64,000 nt of DNA, taken from Glandiceps talaboti. Lineage: Eukaryota > Hemichordata > Enteropneusta > Spengelidae. The notes below the pieces were generated by a model. It searched no databases, was not told the origin of the DNA, and saw only the letters and a program-made list of their open reading frames with translations. The translations under genes and the position numbers were made by a program. The stretch covers positions 7,745,001 through 7,809,000 of the forward strand of contig NC_135556.1 of assembly GCF_964340395.1 (NCBI RefSeq). The letters run 5' to 3'. Of this stretch, positions 1-13,084 are shown piece by piece; within the stretch, counting starts at the first letter, position 1, and every line of letters begins with the position of its first letter.

Positions 1-59
1 ATTAGAACAAGTTTCTACCCTGAGGGCCAAGTTGCATGCACGCTATTGGAATGTAGGCG

Positions 60-395
60 TTGTCCATTTCTGTCAGTCTCCTTTCAGTCCGAGGCTTTTT
101 TCCTCCGGTTTTGTCTCTCTGTCTGTTTCTCTCTAGCTCCGTCTTTCTGTCTGTCTTCGACCCCTCAATGTCTCTCTCTTCTATGTCACTCGCTCCCCTC
201 TTTCTGTTTATTTCTCAGCTCTGTCTGTCTCTATCTGTCTCTATCTTTATGTCCATCTGTTTGTCTGTCTCTATATATGTATCTATCTATCTCTCCCTCT
301 ATCTACCCTCTATGTTCTGTGTCTTCCCCTCTCTGTCCTGTATCTCTCCATGTCTCTTTCCCTCTGTCTGTCTCTCCCTCTGTGTGAGTGTTTGT
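60..395. repeat. Degenerate CT/CTGT-rich low-complexity tract
   Basis: The plus strand is a long pyrimidine-rich stretch of imperfect TCTCTCTGTCTG-type repeats. Two overlapping plus-strand frames stay open through it only because the tract lacks stop trinucleotides; the products are Ser/Leu/Cys/Val-rich low-complexity strings, not proteins. Confidence 0.85.
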
Positions 396-849
396 ATGCT
401 TGTGCTCACAAGTTTCAATTACAGACAGCCCAACCGTATCCCTTCCTACTTTAGACTACTCCGTACACCTTGGCCAGCCCATATATGACATAAATCACAT
501 TGAGGCCTCCATTACACGAGGGAGAAATCCCTCTGGATATACAAGCTCAGATACCTCTGACGTCATTTCCATATATCTCGTAAAATCTCTCATAATCGAA
601 GTCAATGTATCTGGCGTGATTGGCACGATTCAGCTCTGAGGAGTTTGTTCACTCATAAAATATTTGGCTGGTACGTTGTTTGTTTTATCTCCCTAGAATT
701 CTGAACGATTTATGGAGTTGTTGTTGAATGTGGTGAAAATTATAGAGTATGTCTTTACTGTTAACTATTCTTAAAACTACATCGTTGTAATGTGTTGGAA
801 TGCAGCAATACACTGTAGGCATATACTACACTATAAAGTAACAATATAA

Positions 850-1154
850 TAGAATAGAATAGAATAGAATGGAATAGAATAGAATAGAATAGAATAGAAT
901 AGAATAGAATAGAATAGAATAATATAATATAATATAAAATAAAATAAAATAAAATAAAATAAAATAAAATAAAATAAAATAAAATAAAATAAAATAAAAT
1001 AAAATAAAATAAAATAAAATAAAATAAAATAAAATAAAATAAAATAAAAAGAGAACTGAACTGAACAGAACAAAATGCTGGTGGTGGTGGTGGTGGTGGT
1101 GGTGGTGGTGGTGGTGGTGGTGGTGGTGGTGGCGGCGGCGGCGGCGGCGGCGGC
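850..1154. repeat. Compound microsatellite (AGAAT)n-(AAAAT)n-(GGT)n-(GGC)n
   Basis: An AGAAT pentamer array (about 850-920) changes to an AAAAT array (about 935-1048). After a 30-bp spacer follow GGT repeats (about 1080-1131) and GGC repeats (to about 1154). Three minus-strand frames read through it as poly-Pro, poly-His or poly-Thr plus an aromatic repeat. These are repeat artefacts. Confidence 0.95.
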
Positions 1155-2839
1155 TGAACAAACACACACAAAAAAGACTGACGCGGGGGTATTTAAGTGA
1201 TGCGCGCGCTGACCAGAATTAGAAACAAGTCTCTTTTTTGGCCTAATAGTAATGTTAGTATATATTATAATTCGGCTGTTTTAGTTCCTGTTGAGGATGT
1301 ATGTGGAACAGGTGTCCTACTTACTAAAGTGTCAGTCGTATATTGAACCTATTCTGACGTGAATTTAATATCTTGACACCAAATTCCTCTTAAAATTTTA
1401 TTAATAAACTCTTAACGGAATAAAAACCGTGAGACCATGAACTCCACAGAGTAAAACAACATACAGTCATGTTTTCATGAAGAAGTAGTAACTCACTGAC
1501 GACAACTTAAGCTTCACAAACACAAACTAACGTCGACATATTTCAATTTGTTGGTAGCGTACCTCACTTTATCACCTCGGTGCAACACTTTCAAAGCCGT
1601 TTTTAGAGAATTTATGTTTAAGTGTCTAGTATTTGATCGGGGGTGATATCAACGAATACAAAATTTGTGGATAACCTTTACTGCAGCACTTATTCTCAAT
1701 TGAAAGTGTGGTTCCATTAGTGTTACAGTGCAAAAGAACACACGTCATTGCCTCAATTCCAGCTATACAAGTAGCTTGCACAACGGATGATGATATAACA
1801 AAAGCTAAGCTTTTCCAATTTAAACGGAGTATCATCCCTGAATATGAAAAATTTTCAGAAAGTACTCCGACTTTATGTGAAGCCTGAGAAAGTTAGTGTT
1901 AAAGACGTGAGTACAGTGCATCAAATCATTTAGTTAATTGTTTAAGTTTACTCCTAGTTTGTTTTAGTTATGTTGGCCGCAGGCAAGAAGCCCAAATTGC
2001 ATAAGTCTTCAACACACGTATATACTATCCCTGGGGAGAGTGCCCGCAGGCAAATAAACTGAATGGTTTTGAAACCGTCGTGAAGGGAATTATAAGTCAT
2101 TTTAAGCATTTTGTAATTTTTTTTGGAAATTTTCAGGGAGCTGATACTTTTTTAGACATTTGATTTTATACATAAGCTGTCTGTGTGAATGAGTAAATGG
2201 ACGACTATTTTAGCACTCACATCTCGGGGTTTTTTCTCGCGTTACCTTCTTCAGAATTTGTTCACCCACCTGTATCCGAATGAGACCACTTTTTCATTAT
2301 AGCTGTCATACGCTTGGATTCACTCACAGTAATATGAGTAATATGAAATGAAATACCAGCATGTGACCCAAAGGTAAAGTCGGCAGGTGAACTCCAGAAA
2401 TGTCTACGACTACTAGTATGCTGCAGGCTGCTGATTTCCTTGAAGTTCAAAGTCAGCCGGTTACTGCACTCTTTCAGACATTCTCCTGTGTTAAAATGTG
2501 TACCCGTTTATTTTTTTATATTTCATGCCCATTGCTTTCCGTTCATAGCAGGAAATGAAAAGCAATGTATATGGGTGAAATGTTGTTGTACAAGTACAGC
2601 TTCGATAAAGAGATGGCGCCTACTTATCCTGTAATGAATAATTTTAGTGACGGATTTTGAAATGCATAACGTCACCGTAGGGCAGAGTAGAACAAAACTA
2701 GGCGCATCAACAACTCACAATTATCGGCGGAAATAATAACATAGCAATGATTTGGTTGAGGCGTTCTAGCGTACTAAGAGTTCACCTATTTTATACGCCT
2801 TTTTACCGATGTCAGTCATTTTATTTTGATCGAGTCTGC

Positions 2840-2898
2840 AGACATACATGCATACATACACACAGGTAGGCACACACACGCGCGCGCGCGCACGCACG

Positions 2899-2944
<46 letters not shown>

Positions 2945-2973
2945 TACATACATACATACATACATACATACAC
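2840..2973. repeat. CA / CG / CATA compound microsatellite
   Basis: Alternating purine-pyrimidine sequence: CATA units, then a CGCGCG segment (about 2879-2890), CACG units, a CA run and about eight CATA units. The CG/CA part has Z-DNA-forming potential. Confidence 0.9.
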
Positions 2974-4916
2974 ATAATAGTTTAAAAGAATTTGTGCCCA
3001 GTCAGCTTCAGATCTAGATTGCTATGGCGTATACGACATAGACGATATTTTGACCGACAATGTACAATACGTGAACATTTTACTCTGAAACTCTTATCTT
3101 TCAGCTCACGATTTGATCACACTTACACCAACACAAAGTAAATAAGTGAAAAGTTTGACTTGCATCAACTACAGGATGCATGTATTAGGACATAACGCCG
3201 GTAATGATTCGACCCACTGGTTACAAATGTCGATCAAACCCCATCCTGAGAGTCGTTTCAATTATGTACCCAACGTCTGTCAATTTCTCGTTCCGTTTCA
3301 GTGCCACATACATCATAGCAGCGAGGCACGTACAGACGTGAGGCGAGGTTGACTTATGTATACTGACTGCGGTTTATTTGTCGTCTATGATATTATGTCC
3401 AGTTATGCGTTGTAAATGTTTTCTGACATCAACTATTTACAGTTTATATTCTGTAGCTGACGCGTAGACGCGGTTACATTTTTTTACTGCATTTTATATC
3501 GCTTTTTTTATTTATTTTAATTCATGAAAAGCATGCCATTTGGTTTTAATTCGATTTCTCGTTCAGAAAACGGAACACATTACTATATAATGGGAGAAAT
3601 TTGTTTTGTAAAGCTGTTGGCATAACAGCGTGACATGTAATGTATGTGTATTGGCAGATATGGTGTTTGTAAACTATCGTTGGGGGAGCTACGTAATTCA
3701 TGCCTGAGATCAGTCGGTTCTCTACAGCTGACGCCAACAAGCTGTGAGCGTGAATTATACAAGGCATTGCTGACATGAAATATCTTCATATACAATCTGC
3801 AATCGTCTGGATAATTCACATGAGATATATACATACACCAACATTTGTCTATGGAGTCGCGATTCATCGGACACTTAATTCAACCAGTCTCTTCCGTTTC
3901 ACACATATTTGCATTATTCTAGTTAAACGAGTTGGCGACCAAATTCGTTCATTGAAAATAATCAACTAAATTTTTTTTTTACAATTGTGTGTAAGATTTC
4001 CATATTTTTAGTTTATTTTTTATAAATATGTAAAAAGATATGTTCTTTTGGTATTGAATGTCAGCCGGGAGTTCACACCAACCATTAACCTTAACAAGTA
4101 CGCAGATAAATTATGCGTTGATAAAAATTACAGAATTTTTATTATGATGTTCATATTTTGCGATTCGTGTCATGGATGGGGTTGCTTATACAGTTTATAT
4201 TATGAAAGTCGGTATGATCTATTTCCATCAAGTCTTAATACTAATGAATTCTCAAACCTCTTGGGAAATCATACAGAATTCATCTCGCTCCTTTAGAAAA
4301 ACAAGCGTGAAAACATCTTACTTGGAGTTTTATTGCTAAATGTTGATATAACGGTAATGAGTGTGTACAAAATTAATCGGTACGAGGAGTAGAACAAAGG
4401 AGAATGAAAAGGGGACTTCACTGACAAAAAACACCATCGCCTATTAAGCTTAATTACTAGAACGTTTTGACGGGTGATGTATACGTTTACGTGACGTTGA
4501 ATGCTGTCAGGTGGAACTCAATACTAGTATCAACAGACCAGCTTGTGAGCGAGGCTATTTGACTTTGAAGTGCGCCCTCTATTGTCTGAAGAGTATTTTC
4601 TATTTCCTTCCCAAAATGCATTGTTCCGTCTGGGCAAAGACAGATAAAAGACAACAGAAATTAGAACAATTAGAAGTTAAACAATGTGTAAATGTAAAAT
4701 TATTGCGAACCCCAGTGGGATATACTGATCTAAGTCAGAGCCGGGAAGGGGGCTGGGAGGCACATACCAGTGATATTTTTACCAGGATCAAATTCAATAA
4801 ATGTACTAAAAAAGCCTGGTACAATTATTACTATTATAACTAATTATTAACGACATCTAGGTGAAAGTTACCATCCAAATAAAGAGGCGGCAAATGGTAA
4901 ATTGAAGAATCCAATG

Positions 4917-4956
4917 CGATGCCGTAAAGAGGACAGTTATTTACGACAATGCTGAT
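4917..4956 (-). repeat. Fragment of the ACGGCACCGTCC dispersed family
   Basis: Read on the minus strand this contains CATTGTCGTAAAT followed by CCTCTTTACGGCAT. It matches the 5' part of the better-preserved copies at about 22.4, 23.3, 36.0 and 60.0 kb. Short and diverged. Confidence 0.45.
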
Positions 4957-7366
4957 AAATTACGTTATTGTCGCAATGTGAGGGTTTTTTTATAGAAATA
5001 ATCGTTATTATCTATGAAACATTTACTATCGTAATAACGTTACTACCAATAGCTCAATACAATTATTTACAAATCTACAGAATAACATTAAGGCCCCCTA
5101 GCCGTGATAAATAAAACCACACTGGACGTAATATATTCACTGGATGCTAAAAGGCTGCGAGTGACTAATCAATATATAGGCCTACCAGTACTAAGGTTGA
5201 ACTGCAAGTTGTCCCAAAAGTGTGGGAGACGTAATTAATTCACCGCACAATTCAGATGATGGACAGTAATCGGATTAATTGCAGAGGTATTTAATTCAGT
5301 CTATTTAGTGGTAAACTATGCAATGAAATTATTCAAAACTTACTGTCGAGTTTTATTGAGTCGGCGGACACTCTGGAACACGCGTCCGGGAACTTCAGTA
5401 GAACAATTGACCGAGTCTTCATTGGACAACGATTTGCAAGTATGTGATAAAAAAAACCGAGATTTTTCTACATTTTTATATTCTTGAAAGACTGTTCTTT
5501 GCATGAAGTGGTTGTTAATGTGAAAATAGGGTGTTTTAATAGGCGATGAAATTATAGAGAATAAAATATTAGTAAACTTAAAAATATGAAGAAGCGACAA
5601 ACACGTATGGTGCATGTTCAAGATCACCGGCAACCTTTCTGACCACAATGACACTTGACTGATCATGATATCATGGACATAGCAACCAACTGCAGTTTGA
5701 TGGTATATCCCCCACCGGTATCAAAGTAATCATCAGTGACCAGATCTAGAGTTGCAATTGGATGGGGAATTTATTCATTATAAAATCATATGGTACATTC
5801 TGTATTCAATTTACGTCAGTGAGTGATGTATTGACCCTAGGGACAATCAGGGAATGGAATGCGTGGAAAAAAGCATAGCGAACAGTTGGTAGATTTATAC
5901 CCCAATAAAGATATATATGCAGACACACTGCAAACGTACTGATTTTGGTGACCTATAAACTGAAATACGTCGCCGGGACGTCCTTGTTATGATCATCCCT
6001 CCACTTTCTGGAAAGGAATGAGAAGAGCGCCCACAACGGCTGATCTTTCATTCTAGGTGACCTATTATTTTTATTTCCAATTAATTCCGTAGTAAGCGTT
6101 CAAATAGTGAACAACTGTCTCCTGGTGTCTATCTGTATGAACCCACTCACACAACTATATACACATCTATCTTTACACTCGATATTTTTTTCTGACAATT
6201 CACACAAGGACACACACAAGAGATTCTACGTATTTTCCATTCAGGTATTGGGACTACATTATAGTACATACGTGACAGGGCTATATGTTGCATGCTCGAC
6301 ATCACGTGAATATGGAACTATCAAGCCTTGCCTAGTGAGACCTCGGTCTATCGTGGAATTACTCACAGACCTGGCAACGCATGGCACCTGGGAGATCCGT
6401 GACCTTGGTCACAGCACATCGTAGGTTTAATTCGATGATATCAAGATGATGTCTACACGTGCAATCTAGATTAATCAAGATTGAAAAACGGTGTGTCGGA
6501 GCATCGCGTCTGAAAAAAAGGGTTTAATGCCAGAACTAGGTAAAGCTTAAATATCGTATAAATGGACCTAAAAATTGACACGGTAAAAATTCAAAACATT
6601 TAAGAAACAAATTGTGATCAACACTATTATCTCATTACAATCAGGTAACAATTACAACTAATTAAGAATACATAAGCAAATATCTCTCGTACTTATATCT
6701 AGGCCACTTCTAACAATGTCCACTTTCATTTCAATTAGAGCGCCATCTAGAGACCAATAATTGTCTCTTTTCAATAAATTTTTAGAATGTGAACTCAATG
6801 GTACACGTTCACTGACACTGAGGCACGTTTTGAATTCTAGAGGGAGCATAACTTTGAACGAAAGTAAGGGCTATGTCTGCATGACTGCTTTGATTTGAGT
6901 CACTCGTTGCTAAGTTACACTCAATTCATCTCGTCTGCCTCAATAGACGTGTGTCGGTATTGTTTTGATGTCTCCATGGCAACTGTATCTCTGATTGTGT
7001 TATCTTCGCTTCAGATAACGCCTTGAGAGTGTATCGGTGAGAATGTTAGCAAACTTCAATTGGATTTCAAAATAAAGTTACCAACAATTGTGTATGGTGG
7101 ATTTACAGTTTGACCTTCACCTCACCTTTTAGCTGACGTTGTCACTCTAGACAAATCCCCAATTCTAAATGTGTTTGTATATACAGGGCTAGGTACAACT
7201 ATTGTTAATCCTTGACCCCTGAGAAAAAAAAGACTCATGTCAATTGTAAACAGTTATTTCATTGCCAGCCAGATGTACCCATAGTTAGATCACCTATGAC
7301 AATGGTTCAACATTATTGGTCTAATACTGATCTGTCAATATCCTGGACAAGTTCAAGGTAATTATC

Positions 7367-7607
7367 ATGCATTCATTCATTCATTCATTCACACATTCAC
7401 GCATACACGCATACTCGCATACATACATACACACACACACATACACATACATACATACATACATACATACATACATACATACATACATACATACATACAT
7501 ACATACATACATACATACATGCATGCATGCACACATACACATACACATACACATATACATACACACATACACATACACATACACATATACACACATACAT
7601 ACATACA
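7367..7607. repeat. ATTC / CATA / CACA microsatellite complex
   Basis: ATTC units (about 7369-7390) lead into CATA and CACA repeats, a long perfect CATA run (about 7445-7520), CATG units, then mixed CACATA. Open frames on both strands here are low-complexity artefacts. Confidence 0.95.
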
Positions 7608-8734
7608 TTTTTTTTAAATATTTAAACAGGGGGTCACGGAAAATGAGCGAGAACGGAATTTGGGGGTCACATTGTATGTCGCAGCGTGCGCTTTATTCCC
7701 CCCCCCCCCGATTTTACTGAAGACTCCCTGATTATACTAATTACGTTTCCATATTCTGTATTATATCATAATTTCACATTGTATTTTCGTCTCATCGTGG
7801 TGTTCGTAATGTACTTCACAAGAACATCGTCATAATGTTTGTTTCAATTCATGGAAAGAAATGTGTCCTTCAAAATTCAGTGTTTAATATATATTAAGAT
7901 GTTTGCTTGATGTATTTCAAAATTTTGCTGACGCAACGAAAAATAATAATCTCTTGTAGTGCGTCATTGCCGCCAGCTTAGAGGCCTTAGTACGACACAA
8001 TGTATGGTTGATCGATGTGGCCAAGGACTATCTGAATAAAAGTTTTAATTATCTTCACACTATTACTACGTGGTTGTGTCGTCAAAACTAATCCTGTTTA
8101 TTGAATACTTCACAATCAATTTAATGTCCGGGCTTTCCGAAGACAGTTTCGCTTTAGTGCTGTCAGAAACGAAGGTTAGTTGTTGACGACACTGATTTCG
8201 ACGACTGCTATAGACGTAGCCTAGAGTCAAGTCGTGTTGGATGTTAGCTATCGCACCCTCGCCACTTCAGGCGGACGATGGCCAAAATCACCAACGACTT
8301 GACCCAAGGTTACCATAACTGATTCGTGATTTAATAGAGGCTAAGAATGGCATTGCAGTTGAGCCACTGAAAAATAGGGTTTAAATAATAGTTCTATATG
8401 GATTGTCCACAGGTACCAATTGTAAAATGTTGATTCTATTTTACATGTACCTGAAAAGAGAGCTTTGAATTTTAGGCCAAAAGTTTGACGGTACATTTCA
8501 TTGTTATAGGTCACCAAAACAAGTTACTGACAAGCAGCTAGGGCTACAACAATATCGAATATGATTTTTATTGTAGATTTGGGACATTGGTAACTCTTGA
8601 CATTCTGTACTATAATAAATTGTGTTTGTGGAAGGTATCACAATCGCAGTACTGTTAGCGATCAACAAGTAATATTGATAGCTATCTCTAAAACGCTAAT
8701 TTTGCATCATAAACAAATCGAACATCGCCCAAAT

Positions 8735-8827
8735 TAGTCTCGGTTACCCAGACTCTCACCGTTGGGGGGCTAGGCTCTTCTACGAGACTCAGGCCACCTT
8801 GCAGTGGGAGTCTGGGTAATCGATACT
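8735..8827. mobile_element. Short foldback MITE, GGTTACCCAGACTC family, copy A
   Basis: Imperfect inverted arms: CGGTTACCCAGACTCTCAC at about 8741-8759 and its near-complement ending GAGTCTGGGTAATCG at about 8808-8822, around a roughly 45-bp centre. Related elements occur at 26.2 kb and twice near 46.7-47.1 kb. No coding capacity, so a non-autonomous element is inferred. I could not define a target duplication. Confidence 0.6.
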
Positions 8828-9592
8828 ACGCCCGAATGGGTTGCATTAACAACCATGAGCTGAAAACTGATAAAAAGTAAGAATGTCAAAGCAACTCCCT
8901 CAACCCTGACGCTAGAAAATGTCACGTTTCCTAGAAATTAAATATTCCATTTGAAACGAGGATTTTGTTGTTGTTTTTCTTTTACGTTTTTGAATCATTT
9001 GTGTTTGAATGTTTATGAACTATATCTGACAATTCCCTACGAAATTCGTATTAGTTATTAAACAAAAACCCTAATATTTTTTTTAACACAGTTAAGAAAT
9101 AAAGTCTTTGTCTTCTTGACCTTCATGCACATCTGTTTTCTTTCCCAAGTGATGTCTGGACATATTTCATCAAACTATCACAGAAGGGGTATTCTGACCA
9201 ACAATTTTGGTTTTTCGAAGTCAAAAATAAAAACAATTAAAAAGGTAAAGATAACAATAAAATAAAACAAAATAAAATCCTGACCTACCTACTCTATTTT
9301 CAGAGGCAGCTTATCAGAAACACACAATTATTTTCGCCTTATTGACTACAACCGTACGTATCGATTGAACGAAGCTGTCGTGTACTATGAACCCGTTGTC
9401 CAACAAATTGATATACAAGTATACAAGTTGCAAGCTATTTCTAAATTAAAATGTTTACCTTAGCGTCGATTAGTGAACTTACTCTAAATGGGGGACCCAC
9501 GTCCAGAGCAGCACCAAACGATTTACTGAGAAGGAGACATATGTGGCTAAAAAGCTTACTATTCGTAGGCTCTCCACCGAACCTTGTCGCGT

Positions 9593-9815
<223 letters not shown>

Positions 9816-9911
9816 GCGACATCGATAAACATTCTCGTAAACCAGAGCATAATTTTCTACTGAAACAACGAAAATTGATACCTTTGCACGGGTGGGAGGA
9901 GGGGGGCGTCT

Positions 9912-9952
9912 GGCCGCCGTAAAGAGGCTAGTGGTTTTACGACAATGCCAGC
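9912..9952 (-). repeat. Fragment of the ACGGCACCGTCC dispersed family
   Basis: The minus strand reads GCATTGTCGTAAAACCACTAG then CCTCTTTACGGCGGCC. This is the conserved head of the family seen intact at 59.97-60.07 kb. Confidence 0.5.
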
Positions 9953-10344
9953 AGCGTACTTGTCTCTATGCATCTTGGAATCCACTAGTCAAATATTATA
10001 GTGACAGGTAATTCTAAGCTGTCAAAACTGACTTGTAGGAGAGAAAAACAGTGAATGTTTAAAATAATATTGACTTGGAGAAAACTATTGACAGTTTAAG
10101 ATAAATATTTACTATTTTGAAACTCGCTATGGTAAAATCAAAAACACACTAAAAAAACAAGAAAACCAGCTTTAGTAACCTCATACATGTAATATGATAA
10201 GCATGCATATTAACCATTTTAACAAAATTTGTTTTAATTAATTTGTTTGGTATTGGCACGTAGTACTAGTTCAAATTTAACATGATATAGAGTTTTATTA
10301 TATGGGGCGTATGGAAAATAACTCTGTTGTTAGCACAAAATGCA

Positions 10345-10481
<137 letters not shown>

Positions 10482-10493
10482 CATGTATATATC

Positions 10494-10555
10494 AAGTTTA
10501 ATAGGAAAGAAAAACACACACATATATGTGTGTGTGTTTCTTTCCTATTAAACTT
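10494..10555. repeat. 62-bp near-perfect palindrome
   Basis: Left arm begins AAGTTTAATAGGAAAGAAA and the right arm ends TTTCTTTCCTATTAAACTT. The two 31-nt halves are complementary at 30 of 31 positions with no loop and meet at a CACACATA/TATGTGTG centre. It sits directly beside the TA microsatellite. Confidence 0.9.
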
Positions 10556-10560
10556 TATAT

Positions 10561-10592
10561 AGTAGACTCAATAGAATTCTAGTGAGTCTACT
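10561..10592. repeat. 32-bp palindrome
   Basis: AGTAGACTCA and TGAGTCTACT are perfect 10-nt inverted arms around a 12-nt centre containing AGAATTCT. It lies 5 bp from the 62-bp palindrome, so the two may belong to one element. Confidence 0.85.
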
Positions 10593-12088
10593 TATCATGC
10601 AAAACAGCCTAAGCCTCAGATGCATGAATTGACCCGAAATTAACTAAGAATCAAAAAGACCAAACTCCATTATGTAAGGAGGTTCGTTTCCGAAATATGC
10701 CTTACGTTTCGTAGTTTTGGGTAACATAATGACTTTCAACGTGAGAAAAAGATATTAACAACACCATTTTTCATGTTAATGGCTGTTCTTTTATTAATAA
10801 AATAAGCAATCATGCAGGTGGGTGTAATAACAGTAGTCGTCTACACAATGTAAGAAGTAGGGGTCATTTTATTACCATCGTCTGGTTAATGTCTGCTTGG
10901 TTGCTCTACAGTCGTGGAACATCATGCAAATAGTACCAGAATCGGACTAAATTATACATTACATCGATAGTGCACACTTATTAGCCTACAGACTTGGCTT
11001 ATTCGGCATGGCAATGTCGTTGACCAGAACAGAAAAGCTATTATGGTGTGTCTCTACGCTTCTCACCCTAGCATCGTGTGGGGGTTAACTCCAAGGTTAG
11101 AACTGTATTAAACTCAGGTAATCTTCCGATCACCGTCGACACATGATCACAACCTACTTGGATAGCGAAAACACTCCTTTGCCCCCTGGTAGGATTTTTG
11201 TTTTCAAAGGCATTCATTTCTCGTGGCTTTGACTGCCGCGTTTGACTTGAGGTCAAGATTAAAAACGAAACTCTTCACTTAAGAAAACACCTGTTTGAAT
11301 TTTATACGACACAATCAATAGCAGTTAATGTGTATCTACAGTCATCAATTACTAATGTTGACGTACACTTCTGTAACATGTACACACGGTGACACAACGT
11401 ACAAAATGTACGTGTGACCGTTACTCGACCTACAGCAGTACACACTACATCGTGAATTGCCTACCAAACACGCGACTTCATTTATATCAAATTTATTTAA
11501 AGTGTTCAACTGAATTAAACATTAAAGTTACACACCTAGGTAATTGTACATGGAATTCTAGTCTCAAGCAAATTGTAAAGAGAATGTACAGAATCCATAG
11601 TTTTGCTGAACAGTGATAGAAAAAAAAGTGTTTGTTTAAAGTTGTTTCTATTTTGACTATAAACTTATGAGGTGGTATGTTATACAAACTCAACACAACA
11701 AAGGAATATTGCGTGCAATCACAGTTTACAGTAAACATCAGCGATGCATTTCAATAACTCCCGATCGATACCGAGGTCTCTAACATTGTGTTCGGGTTTA
11801 TCTTGTACAGCTATTAAAGTGTGCCTGGAGAAACACAAGTAGCGATCAAAGCAGCCCCTACAGAAGTAAATATTCTGTTTTGCCGACTTATACTCCTTTG
11901 TCTTGGGAACAGGCCTTGATTTTCACCACGCTTTTCCTTAAAATATGGCTGTATAGTCTTCGTCACTGTCAACATGTTAGCGTACATATAGGTACGCAGA
12001 GTATGTGGGAAGATCAAATTACGCTCTTTGTACAATATCCTTAGCTACATATAACCTTTCAAAACACTGTGTCATAAACGTGACTTCT

Positions 12089-13084
12089 TTACTGATGAAT
12101 CGTTGGCAGTCGGTCCCCTTGTCCCTTTTGAAAGTTGAACTGTTTGGTCCATAAAGTTGTCCAACAGTTATAACCATGTAAAGGGTTCATTTTCTCTTTT
12201 TTGATCTTGTCTTCCACAGATGAAGTCACAAGCTCACCTGTTGAATGCTTCAGAGTGTCCAAGATATCAATAGCATTTTGGAAGCGGTAGCTCACTCGAC
12301 GCAGGGTTTCATTTTTAGGTGGTGGTTCTGTCTTTGCCTTTTCGTTTTGTTCCTTGTCCGCTTCGTTATTCTCTTTATTTTTATTTTGTTCTTCCTCGAC
12401 CTCGCGTTTACGACGCTCTCTTTCTCGCCGTCGCCTAATTCTCCTCTCTTCCATGAGCATTTCTTCGTCGTTCAAGTCATCTATTGATGTGTCCTGTTGC
12501 TTCTTATCCTCGGCACTTTTAAGCCTGCTGAGTACTTCGTTGAAAGCTGGTGTTTTCGTTCTCGACAGAAGTGTTTCGTAATCTGGATAGGTATCTTGTA
12601 GTTTTTGGAAAAGCACATCTTCGTAGCCCTTCAAGCTAGCGTACTGAGCTTCTCGAGACATGGTTGCACAGAAACGCGGTTCCTTCGGGAGATTCTGAGG
12701 GCTGTCGTCGAAGTACTCCACTGGTTCTTCGACGGGAACGCGAGACTGGAGTTTCCCTCCAAGAGTCGGGAACCCTCCCAGCAAACTTGGTCTCCGTACA
12801 AGTCCAGGTTTTACAACAGACGCTCTCCTACCCGTAATAGGCGGAAAGTGAACACCCCCTCCATCCAACCCGGCACGGGACACTCTCCGAACCACCGCCA
12901 AAGTCGACCGACGATCTGATTTCTCCGGTGCACCATTGCTTATTACAGGCCTCGGTGCAAACGTTATCGTTGCTTGAGACGGTCGCGACGATTGACGCAA
13001 ACTTGTAAATTGTGTTCGCGAGGAACGGCGCTCAGCAATTGTGTCGTGCCTAGGATTACTTTCCATGACGGCGACGGCAGCCAT
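12089..13084 (-). CDS. Uncharacterised charged protein, 331 aa, single exon
   Basis: An intact 331-codon ORF, by far the longest in the gene-poor left half and less AT-rich than its surroundings, which argues for real coding. I do not recognise the family. Residues 1-115 are basic and Ser/Arg/Pro-rich, probably disordered, with several RRxS-type sites (for example RRAS at 86-89 and RRPS at 97-100). Residues 138-190 look foldable (RFCATMSREAQYASLKGYED, then KLQDTYPDYETLLSR). Residues 207-252 are a highly charged Glu/Arg/Lys segment expected to be helical or coiled coil. The C-terminus (298-331) has conserved-looking aromatics (HGYNCWTTLWTKQFNF). There is no signal peptide or membrane segment. 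The ATG at 13084 is the first in frame; another Met is at residue 7. It could be one large exon of a longer transcript. No function is assigned. Confidence 0.72.
   Translation of the reverse strand: MAAVAVMESNPRHDTIAERRSSRTQFTSLRQSSRPSQATITFAPRPVISNGAPEKSDRRSTLAVVRRVSRAGLDGGGVHFPPITGRRASVVKPGLVRRPSLLGGFPTLGGKLQSRVPVEEPVEYFDDSPQNLPKEPRFCATMSREAQYASLKGYEDVLFQKLQDTYPDYETLLSRTKTPAFNEVLSRLKSAEDKKQQDTSIDDLNDEEMLMEERRIRRRRERERRKREVEEEQNKNKENNEADKEQNEKAKTEPPPKNETLRRVSYRFQNAIDILDTLKHSTGELVTSSVEDKIKKEKMNPLHGYNCWTTLWTKQFNFQKGQGDRLPTIHQ

Noticed and set aside
761-1171. Minus-strand ORFs rich in Pro, His or Thr with an aromatic tail
   Set aside because: All three frames translate the GGT/GGC and AAAAT microsatellites.
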